From positions 2,232,001-2,296,000 of the forward strand of contig CP021226.1 of assembly GCA_003999685.1 (NCBI GenBank): DNA of 64,000 nucleotides, written 5' to 3'. The translations under genes and the position numbers were made by a program. Below, one piece after another: positions 55,513 through 64,000 of the stretch; the first letter of the stretch is position 1, and every line of letters begins with the position of its first letter. A model generated the notes under the pieces. It had not been told where the DNA came from. It made no database searches and saw only the letters and a list, made by a program, of their open reading frames with translations. This DNA is from Taiwanofungus camphoratus (taxonomy: Eukaryota > Basidiomycota > Agaricomycetes > Polyporales > Taiwanofungaceae).

Positions 55513-58278
55513 ATGTTCATTTGTCGGCACGTATTGCTTCGAGCATACATACCGAGACGTTTTCCGACACCCTTGATTTCTCGACGACTCGTATCAGATT
55601 CCGGCTCCCCTTTCTTTCCACACAAGGATGCCTACACCACGCAAACATTGCCGAACTTGCACTCGGAAGTCATGCATCAAGGCGGCGAGGAGGTCGTCCG
55701 GGCGGAACCTTCCTCAACATCAAATGCTATTGGGGCGCTCACGTCGGGTAACTCTGAGCACACGGAATACCATCTACCGGAGCTTTCTAACAAGACCGCG
55801 GTCCCGGCGGAGATCAGCACGGGAATGCAACGGCATTTCGCCAATGATCCATTGGCAGCCTATGTTACGTATCGACAGCAGGGTCTCTCAATGTCCACAA
55901 ATTTCAGTCTCGCGTATTTTTCCACAATCGTTCGCACCGCCGCTAGAGAGAGAAGGGCGGACATCGTTAGATATCTCGTGGAAGATGTTCTGGAGGCAGG
56001 TGATCTCCCTGGCGCGGAACGTGTCAAGATCACACAGCAACTATTACACTTGGTGGGGACCGGACTCGTGCAAAATAGCCAAGTACTATCCTTACTGCAA
56101 GCACTTCAGTCATCTGGCCAGCTCATGTCAATCCCAAAAAACAGCAGGATCCCCTTAACCCGAGCCATAATTTCGCGTCCCCCAAGTGCAAAAATTGATC
56201 CACAGTTGATGGATCTCCTCGCTTCCTTGCTATTACCACTCATTGTTGATCCCAAGAACAGGCCCTCGTCTTTTGGGCTCAAAAGATCCCTATACGCGGT
56301 CTCGATGCTGTATCAGTTCGTGCATGAATTCGCCAAGTCGGATGAGCGGCATAGGGCCTTGGACATAATGCGTACTCTCGTCGAGACCAATAATCTTTCT
56401 TCCGAAGCTATACATACCACAGATCTCGCATCGGGTGATTTTAGACACATCGTACTTGCCGCTCTTGTGCGATCCTGTCTACAGTGGCGCTGGTTTAAGA
56501 CCGCCAATCGGTTGATGTTGAACGCCCTGTCCTCTGTGGAAGTCATCTCTCCTGCCCTTGGAGAGCTCGCTGTGCACGTCTCGTGGACGATATTGGAGAA
56601 TTCCGCTATGAGGGAATTGACAGCATCCGCAGCGATGATTGTCCAGTTGATGGAGCGTGCTCCTGTATATACCATTCCAGTCGCCTTCATGGATCGACTC
56701 TACAACGTCTTTGCGCAAGGGAAACAGGCGAATTTAATTGAGACCGTGTACGCCCTATCGCAATCGGCCAATGTGGCGAAGAATCATTGCTACCTTCCTC
56801 CGCGAGGGGCTACTCTGATGTGGTTCATGAGATACCTCACCACCAAAAGCAGGAACGTCCATCTGGCGCGGCAAGTTGCGATGCAGGTAGTACAGCACGA
56901 AGTTCCCATCCTCATCCAAGACCGCGGGAAGTTTATCGCGCTCGTCGCATCCCAGGGCTTCGCTGGGCCGGCCAGAGCCTTATGGGAACAGTACTCTTCT
57001 GGCAAAGATCGCGACGTTGTTGTTGGAAATGCGTCCACCATGCTTCGGGTGGTCCATCTGTTCGTGAACCTGGACAAGCGAAAGTCCGCAAGAAGATGGC
57101 CCCATGAACGGGACCAATCAACAGCAAAATCCGACCGTGAGGATGCAGACTTGTCTCGCACCGAGGATGGGTCGGGATCTTCACCTTTAGCCGACCCTAG
57201 ACAGGCCGACTCGGAACTGGAAGCATCTACGGCGGACGCTGGCTTCGCTACCGAGTCCTCAGAGCAGGGTCGCATGCATGAAGTTGTTTATGACATAAAT
57301 CATGTTCATGACCAGATTGTACTTGATGTACGGTGTTCAGAGGGCCGGACCAGTAGAGAGGCGGCAGATGGTTCACTTCCGCTAGGAATTGACTACTCCC
57401 CTATCGGCAGTCACAATGAGCGGGAAGGCGAGCACAGCAATGTCGCTGCGACATCGGACACAATATCGGAATTCAGGGCATTCGCTGAACGCGTGTTCGA
57501 GGCGTTTCGAGAGAACTTGAACAATATTGCCCAGGCCCACCATTTCCAGCTCAACGCAATGGCGAGAGGCAGCTTCATGTTAGGCAAGCTTGACCTCGGC
57601 TTCAAAACCATTAGGAAGATGTTGGACCGGCGGTTTATTCCCGACTTGCACGACGTCAATGTGGCACTATCTTCCTTGGCAGAGTGCAAACCTAGGGCTG
57701 CTGCGAAGGTCATTGCGCGTATGGTCAAAGTAGGGCTGCAGCCTGATGCTGTCACTTTCGGAATCGTCATTCACCATGCTCTCATCCATCGCGACATGTC
57801 CCTCGCGTCGTCACTACAGCAACGGGCCCGTCAGCTCAACTGTAGTCAACTGTCATACAAAACGGTCGGTGCCCTCCTTCGGGCCCACGTTATGAGGAGA
57901 GACGACGAGGTCCCTGCCAGCGCTCGTCTAGAAGATGCCAAGAAGCTCCTTGACTCGCTACTCAAAGCAAATCAAGTCCCGTCACCCAATATGGGGAGGG
58001 CCTCTGTTATTATTGCTCTTCGAGCAGACAACCCCGTCATGGCTTTCAAATTCTGGAGAATGTTCATCAAAGACAAGGTTGAGTGGAAGGACGACTTGGA
58101 GACGAGAACACGGAAAATGATCGCCAACCCTATTCGCCAACTCTGCGCGACTGGTCGGCTCAAAGAAGACAAGGGTCGCGTCATGCTCTCAGAGTTGGGC
58201 GAGAGGACGACATTCGGTTCGAGACCGCATAGCGGACCCTCTACTACTTCATCGCAGCGCGGGGAAAACACGCAGTAG
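55513..58278 (+). CDS. Mitochondrial PPR-like protein
   Basis: An intronless frame of 921 residues from ATG 55513. The frame is open to 55429 without an ATG, so 55513 is the first usable start. The N-terminus MFICRHVLLRAYIPRRFPTP is Arg-rich and lacks acidic residues, as in a mitochondrial presequence. Helical repeats fill the protein. Those near the C-terminus look like pentatricopeptide repeats (NAMARGSFMLGKLDLGFKTI, MLDRRFIPDLHDVNVALSSL, MVKVGLQPDAVTFGIVIHHA), which bind organellar RNA. A charged, low-complexity insert lies at about residues 525-650. Fungal PPR proteins usually control processing or translation of particular mitochondrial mRNAs; the target cannot be told. The lack of introns stands out among intron-rich neighbours. 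Confidence 0.8.
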   Translation: MFICRHVLLRAYIPRRFPTPLISRRLVSDSGSPFFPHKDAYTTQTLPNLHSEVMHQGGEEVVRAEPSSTSNAIGALTSGNSEHTEYHLPELSNKTAVPAEISTGMQRHFANDPLAAYVTYRQQGLSMSTNFSLAYFSTIVRTAARERRADIVRYLVEDVLEAGDLPGAERVKITQQLLHLVGTGLVQNSQVLSLLQALQSSGQLMSIPKNSRIPLTRAIISRPPSAKIDPQLMDLLASLLLPLIVDPKNRPSSFGLKRSLYAVSMLYQFVHEFAKSDERHRALDIMRTLVETNNLSSEAIHTTDLASGDFRHIVLAALVRSCLQWRWFKTANRLMLNALSSVEVISPALGELAVHVSWTILENSAMRELTASAAMIVQLMERAPVYTIPVAFMDRLYNVFAQGKQANLIETVYALSQSANVAKNHCYLPPRGATLMWFMRYLTTKSRNVHLARQVAMQVVQHEVPILIQDRGKFIALVASQGFAGPARALWEQYSSGKDRDVVVGNASTMLRVVHLFVNLDKRKSARRWPHERDQSTAKSDREDADLSRTEDGSGSSPLADPRQADSELEASTADAGFATESSEQGRMHEVVYDINHVHDQIVLDVRCSEGRTSREAADGSLPLGIDYSPIGSHNEREGEHSNVAATSDTISEFRAFAERVFEAFRENLNNIAQAHHFQLNAMARGSFMLGKLDLGFKTIRKMLDRRFIPDLHDVNVALSSLAECKPRAAAKVIARMVKVGLQPDAVTFGIVIHHALIHRDMSLASSLQQRARQLNCSQLSYKTVGALLRAHVMRRDDEVPASARLEDAKKLLDSLLKANQVPSPNMGRASVIIALRADNPVMAFKFWRMFIKDKVEWKDDLETRTRKMIANPIRQLCATGRLKEDKGRVMLSELGERTTFGSRPHSGPSTTSSQRGENTQ

Positions 58279-59248
58279 GGTGCCAGGAGTGATAATGTCT
58301 CTGATCTTATTGGTAGATGCACGACGCTGCAGTCACTGGCCAATGAACGCGGCGGCTCTGGGACGGATTGCGCCTCCCGCTGGTACGAACACACAGTGGT
58401 CACACGGGAAGCCGCACCTCGTACGTTATAGCCATCTTGCGAATCTGTCGAGCTTCGGCTTCGCGTTGGTGGCTACCGGTGGAGTCAAGAAGAGTTTGCC
58501 TGTTCACATTCACATTCCTGGTGCATATCGGGGCAAGGTACGATATAGCAGGTGCGGACTTCTTGCGCCAAGATCTTCGGAGTTGAGGGGGTGGCGAGCT
58601 TAACGATGCGGCCGTAGTAGCGTTGTGGGGGTAGTACGTACAGACGTCAGAGGGCATGTATATGATCCGCGATTTGCGCTGGGAGTTGTGTTGGAATCGA
58701 ATGTGTGCTGACTGAAATATCAACGGTCGCTTGCATCATGCGTTCGGGGAAGCCAAATGCTTCGAGATCTCAGGGGTCTATTGGGACTGGGTATCTGGCT
58801 GGCTGGAGGTGCGTAGCCGACCTACTGGAGAAGGCATCCAGACTACTGGGCGCTGCAAGGCGCAAAGGAAGCTGGAAGAGGGGAGGGGGGAGACAAGAAG
58901 AGGAAGGAATTCCGTGGGCTAACGTTTAACGCCGGGTCTCGGGCTGCCGGGGAGATCTGTCCGGGGCCCAGCTTGCACTCGTGACGGACGTGGTGGAGGA
59001 CATCAGCGGTAGCACACGCAGATAATTGAAGGAGGAAAGACTGCACGCAGTAGTGACTGCCAGCCGCTGTTGAGAGGAAGCGCGCGCCTGTGTGTCAACA
59101 ACGCGTCCAAACAGACGGCTCTCTCAAAAATCACGCCTGTACCACGCCTGTGCGGCCTGCACGGCCCTCGTCCCCCGCGCTCGACCCCGCGACATCAACC
59201 ATTCTCCCGTCCGCCCCGCTCGTCCTTTTCCTGCACCCTCTGTCAAGT
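58279..59248. other. Intergenic between PPR-like and Zn2Cys6 genes
   Basis: About 1 kb. The last 150 bp are C-rich and pyrimidine-rich, as expected of the leader of the regulator gene. Short frames here are unconserved. Confidence 0.5.
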
Positions 59249-62218
59249 ATGCCGACCGTCCGTGCACAGAAAGAAATAGACACCTCAACCCCGCCTTCCG
59301 ACGATGGCGCTCCCAAGGATTCGTCCGAAAACAGCAAGGTTAAGAGAAAGTGAGTGACCTTATCCTCCGACATTTCCCCGCACACTTTCTACCTCCCTTG
59401 AGGCTCGCATGCGCCCCGCATTTCCTCTTCGCCATCCGATCCTACCCCGCATCTTCCTTCGCTTGGACCCTGGTCTCGTCTCCATCCCCGCACGCTGTCA
59501 CTTTTTGCCCCGCAATCCTTCATGTCGTTCGCTTTCCTCTGCCTAACCTTCCCAACCGAGCTGACCTTTCGCTTGTCTTGTCCTCAACAGGCGACAGTCA
59601 CAAAGTTCGTCCTTGCTCTCCCCGTTGCGCGCCTCCGCTCGACTCTGACCCTCCCAGGCTGCGATGCTTGTCGGGCACGTAAGGTGAGGTGTGCCCGCGA
59701 AAATCCAGACGATCCCAAGCAGTCCTGCAAGCACTGCATCGCCCTCGGCATTCCGTGCACTTATGATTACCAGCCTAAAAAGAGAGGTCCTCCCAACCTG
59801 TGAGTCTGTTCCAGATCATGCCCATGTCTTTTCGCATGCGATACTGACGACGTCTGGGGAGCTATCTGCGGCGATTGCAGGAAGCTGCCGCTGCAGCGGC
59901 TGCAGTTCAGCAAGAAGGTCAGAACGGCTCGGATTCGATGCACTCGCCTGCATCTACTTCTCATAGCGCGACAAGTCCGACCACAACGATGTCATCTAGC
60001 TCTCAAGGCACAATGGCCACCTTTCTCGACCCCTCATTAAGCCCTGTGCCCTCCTTGCATTCGTCAGGACTTTCTCCGTCTCGTTATCCCATCGCGGCGG
60101 ATGGGTTCCAGTCGCATTTCACCCCGATACCCATGCTCGGGCCCTCATCCTATGGCCCCGCGCGCATGTCGGACCCGCGCACAACTGCGGGGAACGACGA
60201 TTCGTCTTACACCACTCCCCAGGAACCGTTCAGTACATACCCCCTCCATAACTGGTCCTTCAAGCAGCACCAGGCACTCCAGATACCTTCCCCAACGTCG
60301 ATACCCCCCCTCTCCTATTATTATCGCCCTCACCGGCTCGAGGACGTCGCCCCACGTGACACAATCCTTCTTGTCATCGCTCTCTTTTTCGATTTTGTGT
60401 ATCCTCTGACACCATGCATCCATAAACCTTCATTTATGGCCGACGTTCATTCGCATCGCGAAGAGCGGGATCCGCTGTTTTTCGCCCTTGTGATGTCGAC
60501 GCTAGCCTCCACCCTGGTCCAAGTACCTAGGTCCTACCTTCCCATGGAACGCCATGCTGTTCGTAAACTCGCACAGACTTGCCATGAGGCCAGTCGGCAC
60601 ATATCTGTCGTTTCGTATGATCCGCCGACCGTTACGCATGTCGTGGTCCGGTACTTGTAAGTGGTCTCTCATTCTATCTCGAATAGATCCGAATGACTGT
60701 TTTGTCGGACAGCGATACCATATATCATTTCTGCGAGGGCCATGATGCTACTCAACATGCTGCTTTCGGTGAGGCAGCGCACGTTGCGATCACCCTTCGC
60801 ATGCATGAGGAATCATCGTACGAAGGTCTTGACCTCGTCGAATCTGAAGTGCGACGACGAACATTCTGGTTACTTTTTGGAGGTAAATTTTCCGGTGTTC
60901 GATCGCCAAATGCTACTGAATTGGCCTTTATCGTGATGCTATCTCATCTACGTGTTATTGCGCAGCGGACAAGTCAATGTCGATATTGCTTGGTCGCCCG
61001 ATCTCTCTCCGAGATGAGGATACCACGTGTAACTTCCCGCGGGAGCTCGATGACGAATAGTGAGTCCTCACTCACGCTAATGCTACGCGAAATTAACGTA
61101 TTCGCGGATGGTTCCGGCGGGTTCGGTGTTTCTCAGCATCACGCCTAGTGCATACCTCCCGCAGCCACACGGAAAGACTGCTATTGTGTCCGGCCTCAAC
61201 TACATCTCACGTATATTTGCTCTCCTTGGCGAGATACTCGTCCGGATTCGGGTGGACAAGCGATCTCCACCGCAGGGGCAGTTCCTCACGGCGCGCCTCG
61301 AAGAGGTACAGGCTCTGCATTCCCGGATTATCTCTGCGCTCGCACATGCGCCGGAACCGCTGCGCCTGAAACAGGCACATCCCCAGTCCCACATTCCGCC
61401 GGAATATGGGGGCGCAGGATACAGGCAGGCGACGTTCGCGGAAGTCAAGGACTTCTTCGACAATCCCAATGCCTCTCGTGCGAACGCACTCAATCCGTTC
61501 CTCGTGATGCAGGCAAATGTATACGTTACTCAGGTATGTCCCCCCGTCGGAGTTGACCGCATATTTTATCAGGCTGAACCCGCTCACGGTTGTATGTCAC
61601 GTAGCAACTCGTCCGCTTCGTAATTGAACAGTATCGCGACGAGCTGATTACTTCGCTGCAAGGAAGTGTTGATGAACACCGGGTCGCCGAAGACAGAGAA
61701 GCTGTGGCGAGTGACCTTCTCAACATCCTGCACAGGTCGGTGCTTGAACTCTCGGAGGCTGTCTTGTCGCTTATGATCCCCCCCCCAGCATTCCGATTCA
61801 ATCCATCGCGACAAATGGACCCTCATTGGTAAGCACAATGGACACCATCTGATAGACCTGGGTCCTTCCAAAGTGTCAAGTCACTGATACAGCTAGCAGG
61901 TCCATAAAGTGCGATTTGTGGCTTCGACGCTCCTTGACGCGGTGCGAAAAGCGGAGACAGCACCCGCGTCAGCTGCGCGTGCTCATGCATACTTGTGTAC
62001 GTCTGATTGTCGTTGGTATATACGTTTACATTTCTGATTGCACCTCTTACGTAGGGGACTTCCTGTCTATCCTCTCGGAGATCGAACGAAACTACCTGTA
62101 AGCTCAGGATGACGGACGGAGACCCGCAAGCTGACATGATCCTCACCTCGCCAGATTGGACGACGATAGGGATGCGGCGTCGAGCGGGGACGCTCTGCCC
62201 CTCTTGGGCGGGAACTAA
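59249..62218 (+). CDS. Zn2Cys6 transcription factor with fungal-specific TF domain
   Basis: Twelve exons (59249-59349, 59591-59604, 59658-59799, 59862-60656, 60713-60882, 60966-61059, 61137-61533, 61605-61735, 61789-61828, 61900-61996, 62055-62097, 62155-62218) give 695 residues in one frame. The binuclear zinc cluster (about residues 41-70) reads CDACRARKVRC, then CKHCIALGIPCTYD, followed by KKRGPPNLYLRRLQEA. A Ser/Pro-rich linker leads to the fungal-specific TF domain, seen in HKPSFMADVHSHREERDPLF, FCEGHDATQHAAFGEAAHVA, SEVRRRTFWLLFGADKSMSI and LLGRPISLRDEDT. The regulated pathway cannot be read from the sequence. Exon 2 is a 14-nt microexon supplying RQSQ just before the first Cys, and intron 1 (241 bp) is long for this genome. 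Spliced exons fit phase throughout. Confidence 0.93.
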
Positions 62219-62598
62219 ATACAGATCGACATCAGCCCTGGTCTCTGGTTTTCCAAGTTCGTCTATATATCGTGGATTTTCCACATCTATCTCGTAATCT
62301 ACGTTGTACTGTATAGTACTGGCTTTCCCAGTTGCGTCGTGCTGTTACCTAGTATGTATTTTACTCGTCCCACATTGCTATCGAATTGTTGCGTCATGGA
62401 CCAGGATGTTGGGACGCACATGACGCTACCTCCCATCCGGCAAAGTGCGAGATTGACGCGTTATCCAGATATGGAATGCAGCTACTTTGCTAAGTAGTAA
62501 ATCACTACTACGGACGCGTTTGTCTTCTCTTTCCTTCATCCCACAAAGTGGTGTACCTTTTTCCGGTCAAAATTGTGCCCCTTCTTCAAGTTTACAGC
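62219..62598. other. Intergenic, promoter of AOS1
   Basis: 380 bp between tandem genes. Nothing distinct recognised. Confidence 0.5.
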
Positions 62599-64000
62599 AT
62601 GTCCATTCATGAACTAGGCTCGAAGAATACCCCTCTTCAAATTACGGAAGGTATGGCCAGGGCCCGTGCAGCTCGGAGCAAACGGTGTTCCGCCACTCGC
62701 GCTTCTCGCTATGACATGCTGACGATCACAAACGCGCGGTTATTCTTTTCCCTAGACGAAGCGGCTGTTTACGACAGACAGATACGGCTATGGGGGCTAG
62801 AGGCTCAGCAAAGGTCAGTATTTATTGTCGCGTTCGCGCCTCAGGAGCGACTTGATCATAACAGGACTCAAGATGATACATCTTTAGGATGCGCAATGCA
62901 ACCATATTGGTTGTACGACTGAAGGGCGTTGCAACCGAGGCCATTAAAAATATCGTCCTGGCCGGTATAGGAAAGCTTATCATCGTTGATAGTGACAATG
63001 TGTCCGAGGAAGACCTAGGTGCTGGATTCTTCTTTCGAGATGAGGACGTGGGCAAAAAGGTGAGTAAGTGGATACCTGGCCCCAGATGATTCTTCACGTT
63101 GTGTGAATGGGGCTTCTCCGTCGTCGACGAGTGGGTGTTGATCAGGCCTCGGCGTTGACTACATCAACCACGCGGCATTTTGTTCCCGCTTGCTCCATTT
63201 ATACACCGAACAACATTCCAATATCTGACTCATTCTCGGCTTCCGGGGCATTCTCAGTCCGTGCTGCGTCGTGCTGTGTAAGTTTCCGCAGCGAGGGAAG
63301 AGGCGTACATGGCCTCTTGTCGAAGACGCCTCGCCCCGAGAGGGCTCTGTCTGGAGAGCCACTTGCTTTTTCTTTCTCATGACGGGCGAAGGGAAGACAC
63401 ATGACGTGTTGCTGCCCTCTCTACGGATATCCGGGCGAGATAGCCGCCGGAAGAACTGCCACAAATACACTGCGATCGGTCGCTCGCTGTGTGTCTAGTG
63501 CTTATAGCCAATTTAGTTCCTTATTTTAGGCTGAAAGGTATAAGCCGTTTCACTGTTGTTGAATTGGTTCTCGTACAGAAAGTGGAAGCAGCAAAGGCGA
63601 GAGTTGAGAGTCTCAACCCCCTCGTGACTGTCGAAACATTAGCGACACCCTTGTCATTAGAGGCGGATGCGTTGGACACCTTGGTCCACAATGTGGATAT
63701 GGTCTGCGTAACCGACACGGACAAAGAAAGTCTAGTAAGTTATCGTGTCTCTGCTCTCGAGCAGTCACTGATAAATCCTGCAGGTTCACGTCAATGACGC
63801 ATGTCGAAGAGTTGGAAAACCGTTCTATTCCGGGGGAACGTATGGTCTTCTAGGGTATATCTTCTGTGACCTGCTCACACACGACTACATTGCTCCGTAG
63901 GTGGTCTTATCTCCGTCGCCACGCCCTACAAGGTTTGTTCACCACCTGAGTTTGCTCAGTGACCGCTCCACTGCGAAGGAGACAACAAAAAATGTTAAAA
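62599..64000 (+). CDS. AOS1: SUMO-activating enzyme subunit AOS1 (SAE1), 5' part
   Basis: Small subunit of the heterodimeric SUMO E1, which adenylates and transfers SUMO together with UBA2. The start ATG is at 62599. After a first intron the conserved block DEAAVYDRQIRLWGLEAQQR appears, then RNATILVVRLKGVATEAIKN, IGKLIIVDSDNVSEEDLGAGFFF, VEAAKARVESLNPLVTVETL, VHVNDACRRVGKPFYSGGTY, GLLGYIFCDLLTHDYIAPDR. This matches the Rossmann-like E1 fold, which in AOS1 lacks the catalytic Cys (supplied by UBA2) but contributes an Arg finger; RQIRLWG is that N-terminal region. The window ends inside a coding exon (after DRSTAKETTKNVK). The intron at 63060-63578 is 519 bp, far longer than its neighbours. Confidence 0.93.

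Noticed and set aside
1-64000. CRISPR arrays, bacterial operons, riboswitches, tRNA or rRNA genes
   Set aside because: The sequence is eukaryotic with spliceosomal introns; no regularly spaced repeats or recognisable tRNA/rRNA structure was found by eye. A tRNA scan was not possible, so a missed tRNA cannot be excluded.

Overview
The window is nuclear DNA of a filamentous basidiomycete, most likely an agaricomycete. The genes are cut by many short (about 42-90 bp) GT-AG introns. The protein set (fungal Zn2Cys6 regulator, a MATH-BTB protein of the expanded basidiomycete type, a TIGR04076-family protein, isocitrate lyase, a SIKE/FGFR1OP2 homologue) and the transposons (Tad1-like LINE, chromodomain Ty3/gypsy element, DIRS-like element) also fit. 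The species cannot be named from the sequence alone.

Left third (1-19.5 kb): mobile DNA. A decayed DIRS-like (reverse transcriptase plus tyrosine recombinase) element runs off the left edge (1-4249). Next is a minus-strand LINE (4627-19470) flanked by a 14-bp target duplication, with its poly-A tail at 4627-4652. Two later elements sit inside it: a Ty3/gypsy chromovirus (5587-13325) with identical 502-bp LTRs and a CTTTC target duplication, and a 1.77-kb non-coding insert (15542-17307) flanked by CCGG. The LINE's target copy ends 32 bp before the start codon of the first host gene.

Middle and right (19.5-64 kb): a compact run of host genes, mostly single-copy housekeeping functions. In order these are a TIGR04076 protein (+), tRNA adenosine deaminase subunit TAD3 (-), F-actin capping protein alpha (+), a small SAP-like protein (-), a SIKE/FGFR1OP2-type STRIPAK protein (+), a decayed intradiol dioxygenase-like gene (-), isocitrate lyase ending in SKL (-), ALG7/GPT (-), a C2H2-like zinc finger protein (-), SMC6 (-), a single-pass membrane protein (+), PRP24/SART3 (+), a MATH-BTB protein (+), GRASP/GRH1 (-), a mitochondrial PPR-like protein (+), a Zn2Cys6 transcription factor (+), and the 5' part of the SUMO E1 subunit AOS1 (+), which is cut by the right edge. 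Two short inverted-repeat elements (MITEs) lie between genes, at 36730-36895 and 54975-55211.

These genes form no single pathway; they are neighbours in ordinary conserved chromatin next to a transposon nest. SMC6 and AOS1 are functionally linked through SUMO and the Smc5/6 complex, and ALG7 and GRASP both serve the secretory pathway, but nothing in the layout suggests co-regulation. The most unusual features are the dated nest of insertions beside a promoter, three microexons of 10-14 nt (two in SMC6, one in the Zn2Cys6 gene), an extra twin-zinc-knuckle frame behind pol in the chromovirus, and the isolated 1.77-kb insert. All exon boundaries were inferred by eye from splice signals, reading frame and family conservation.
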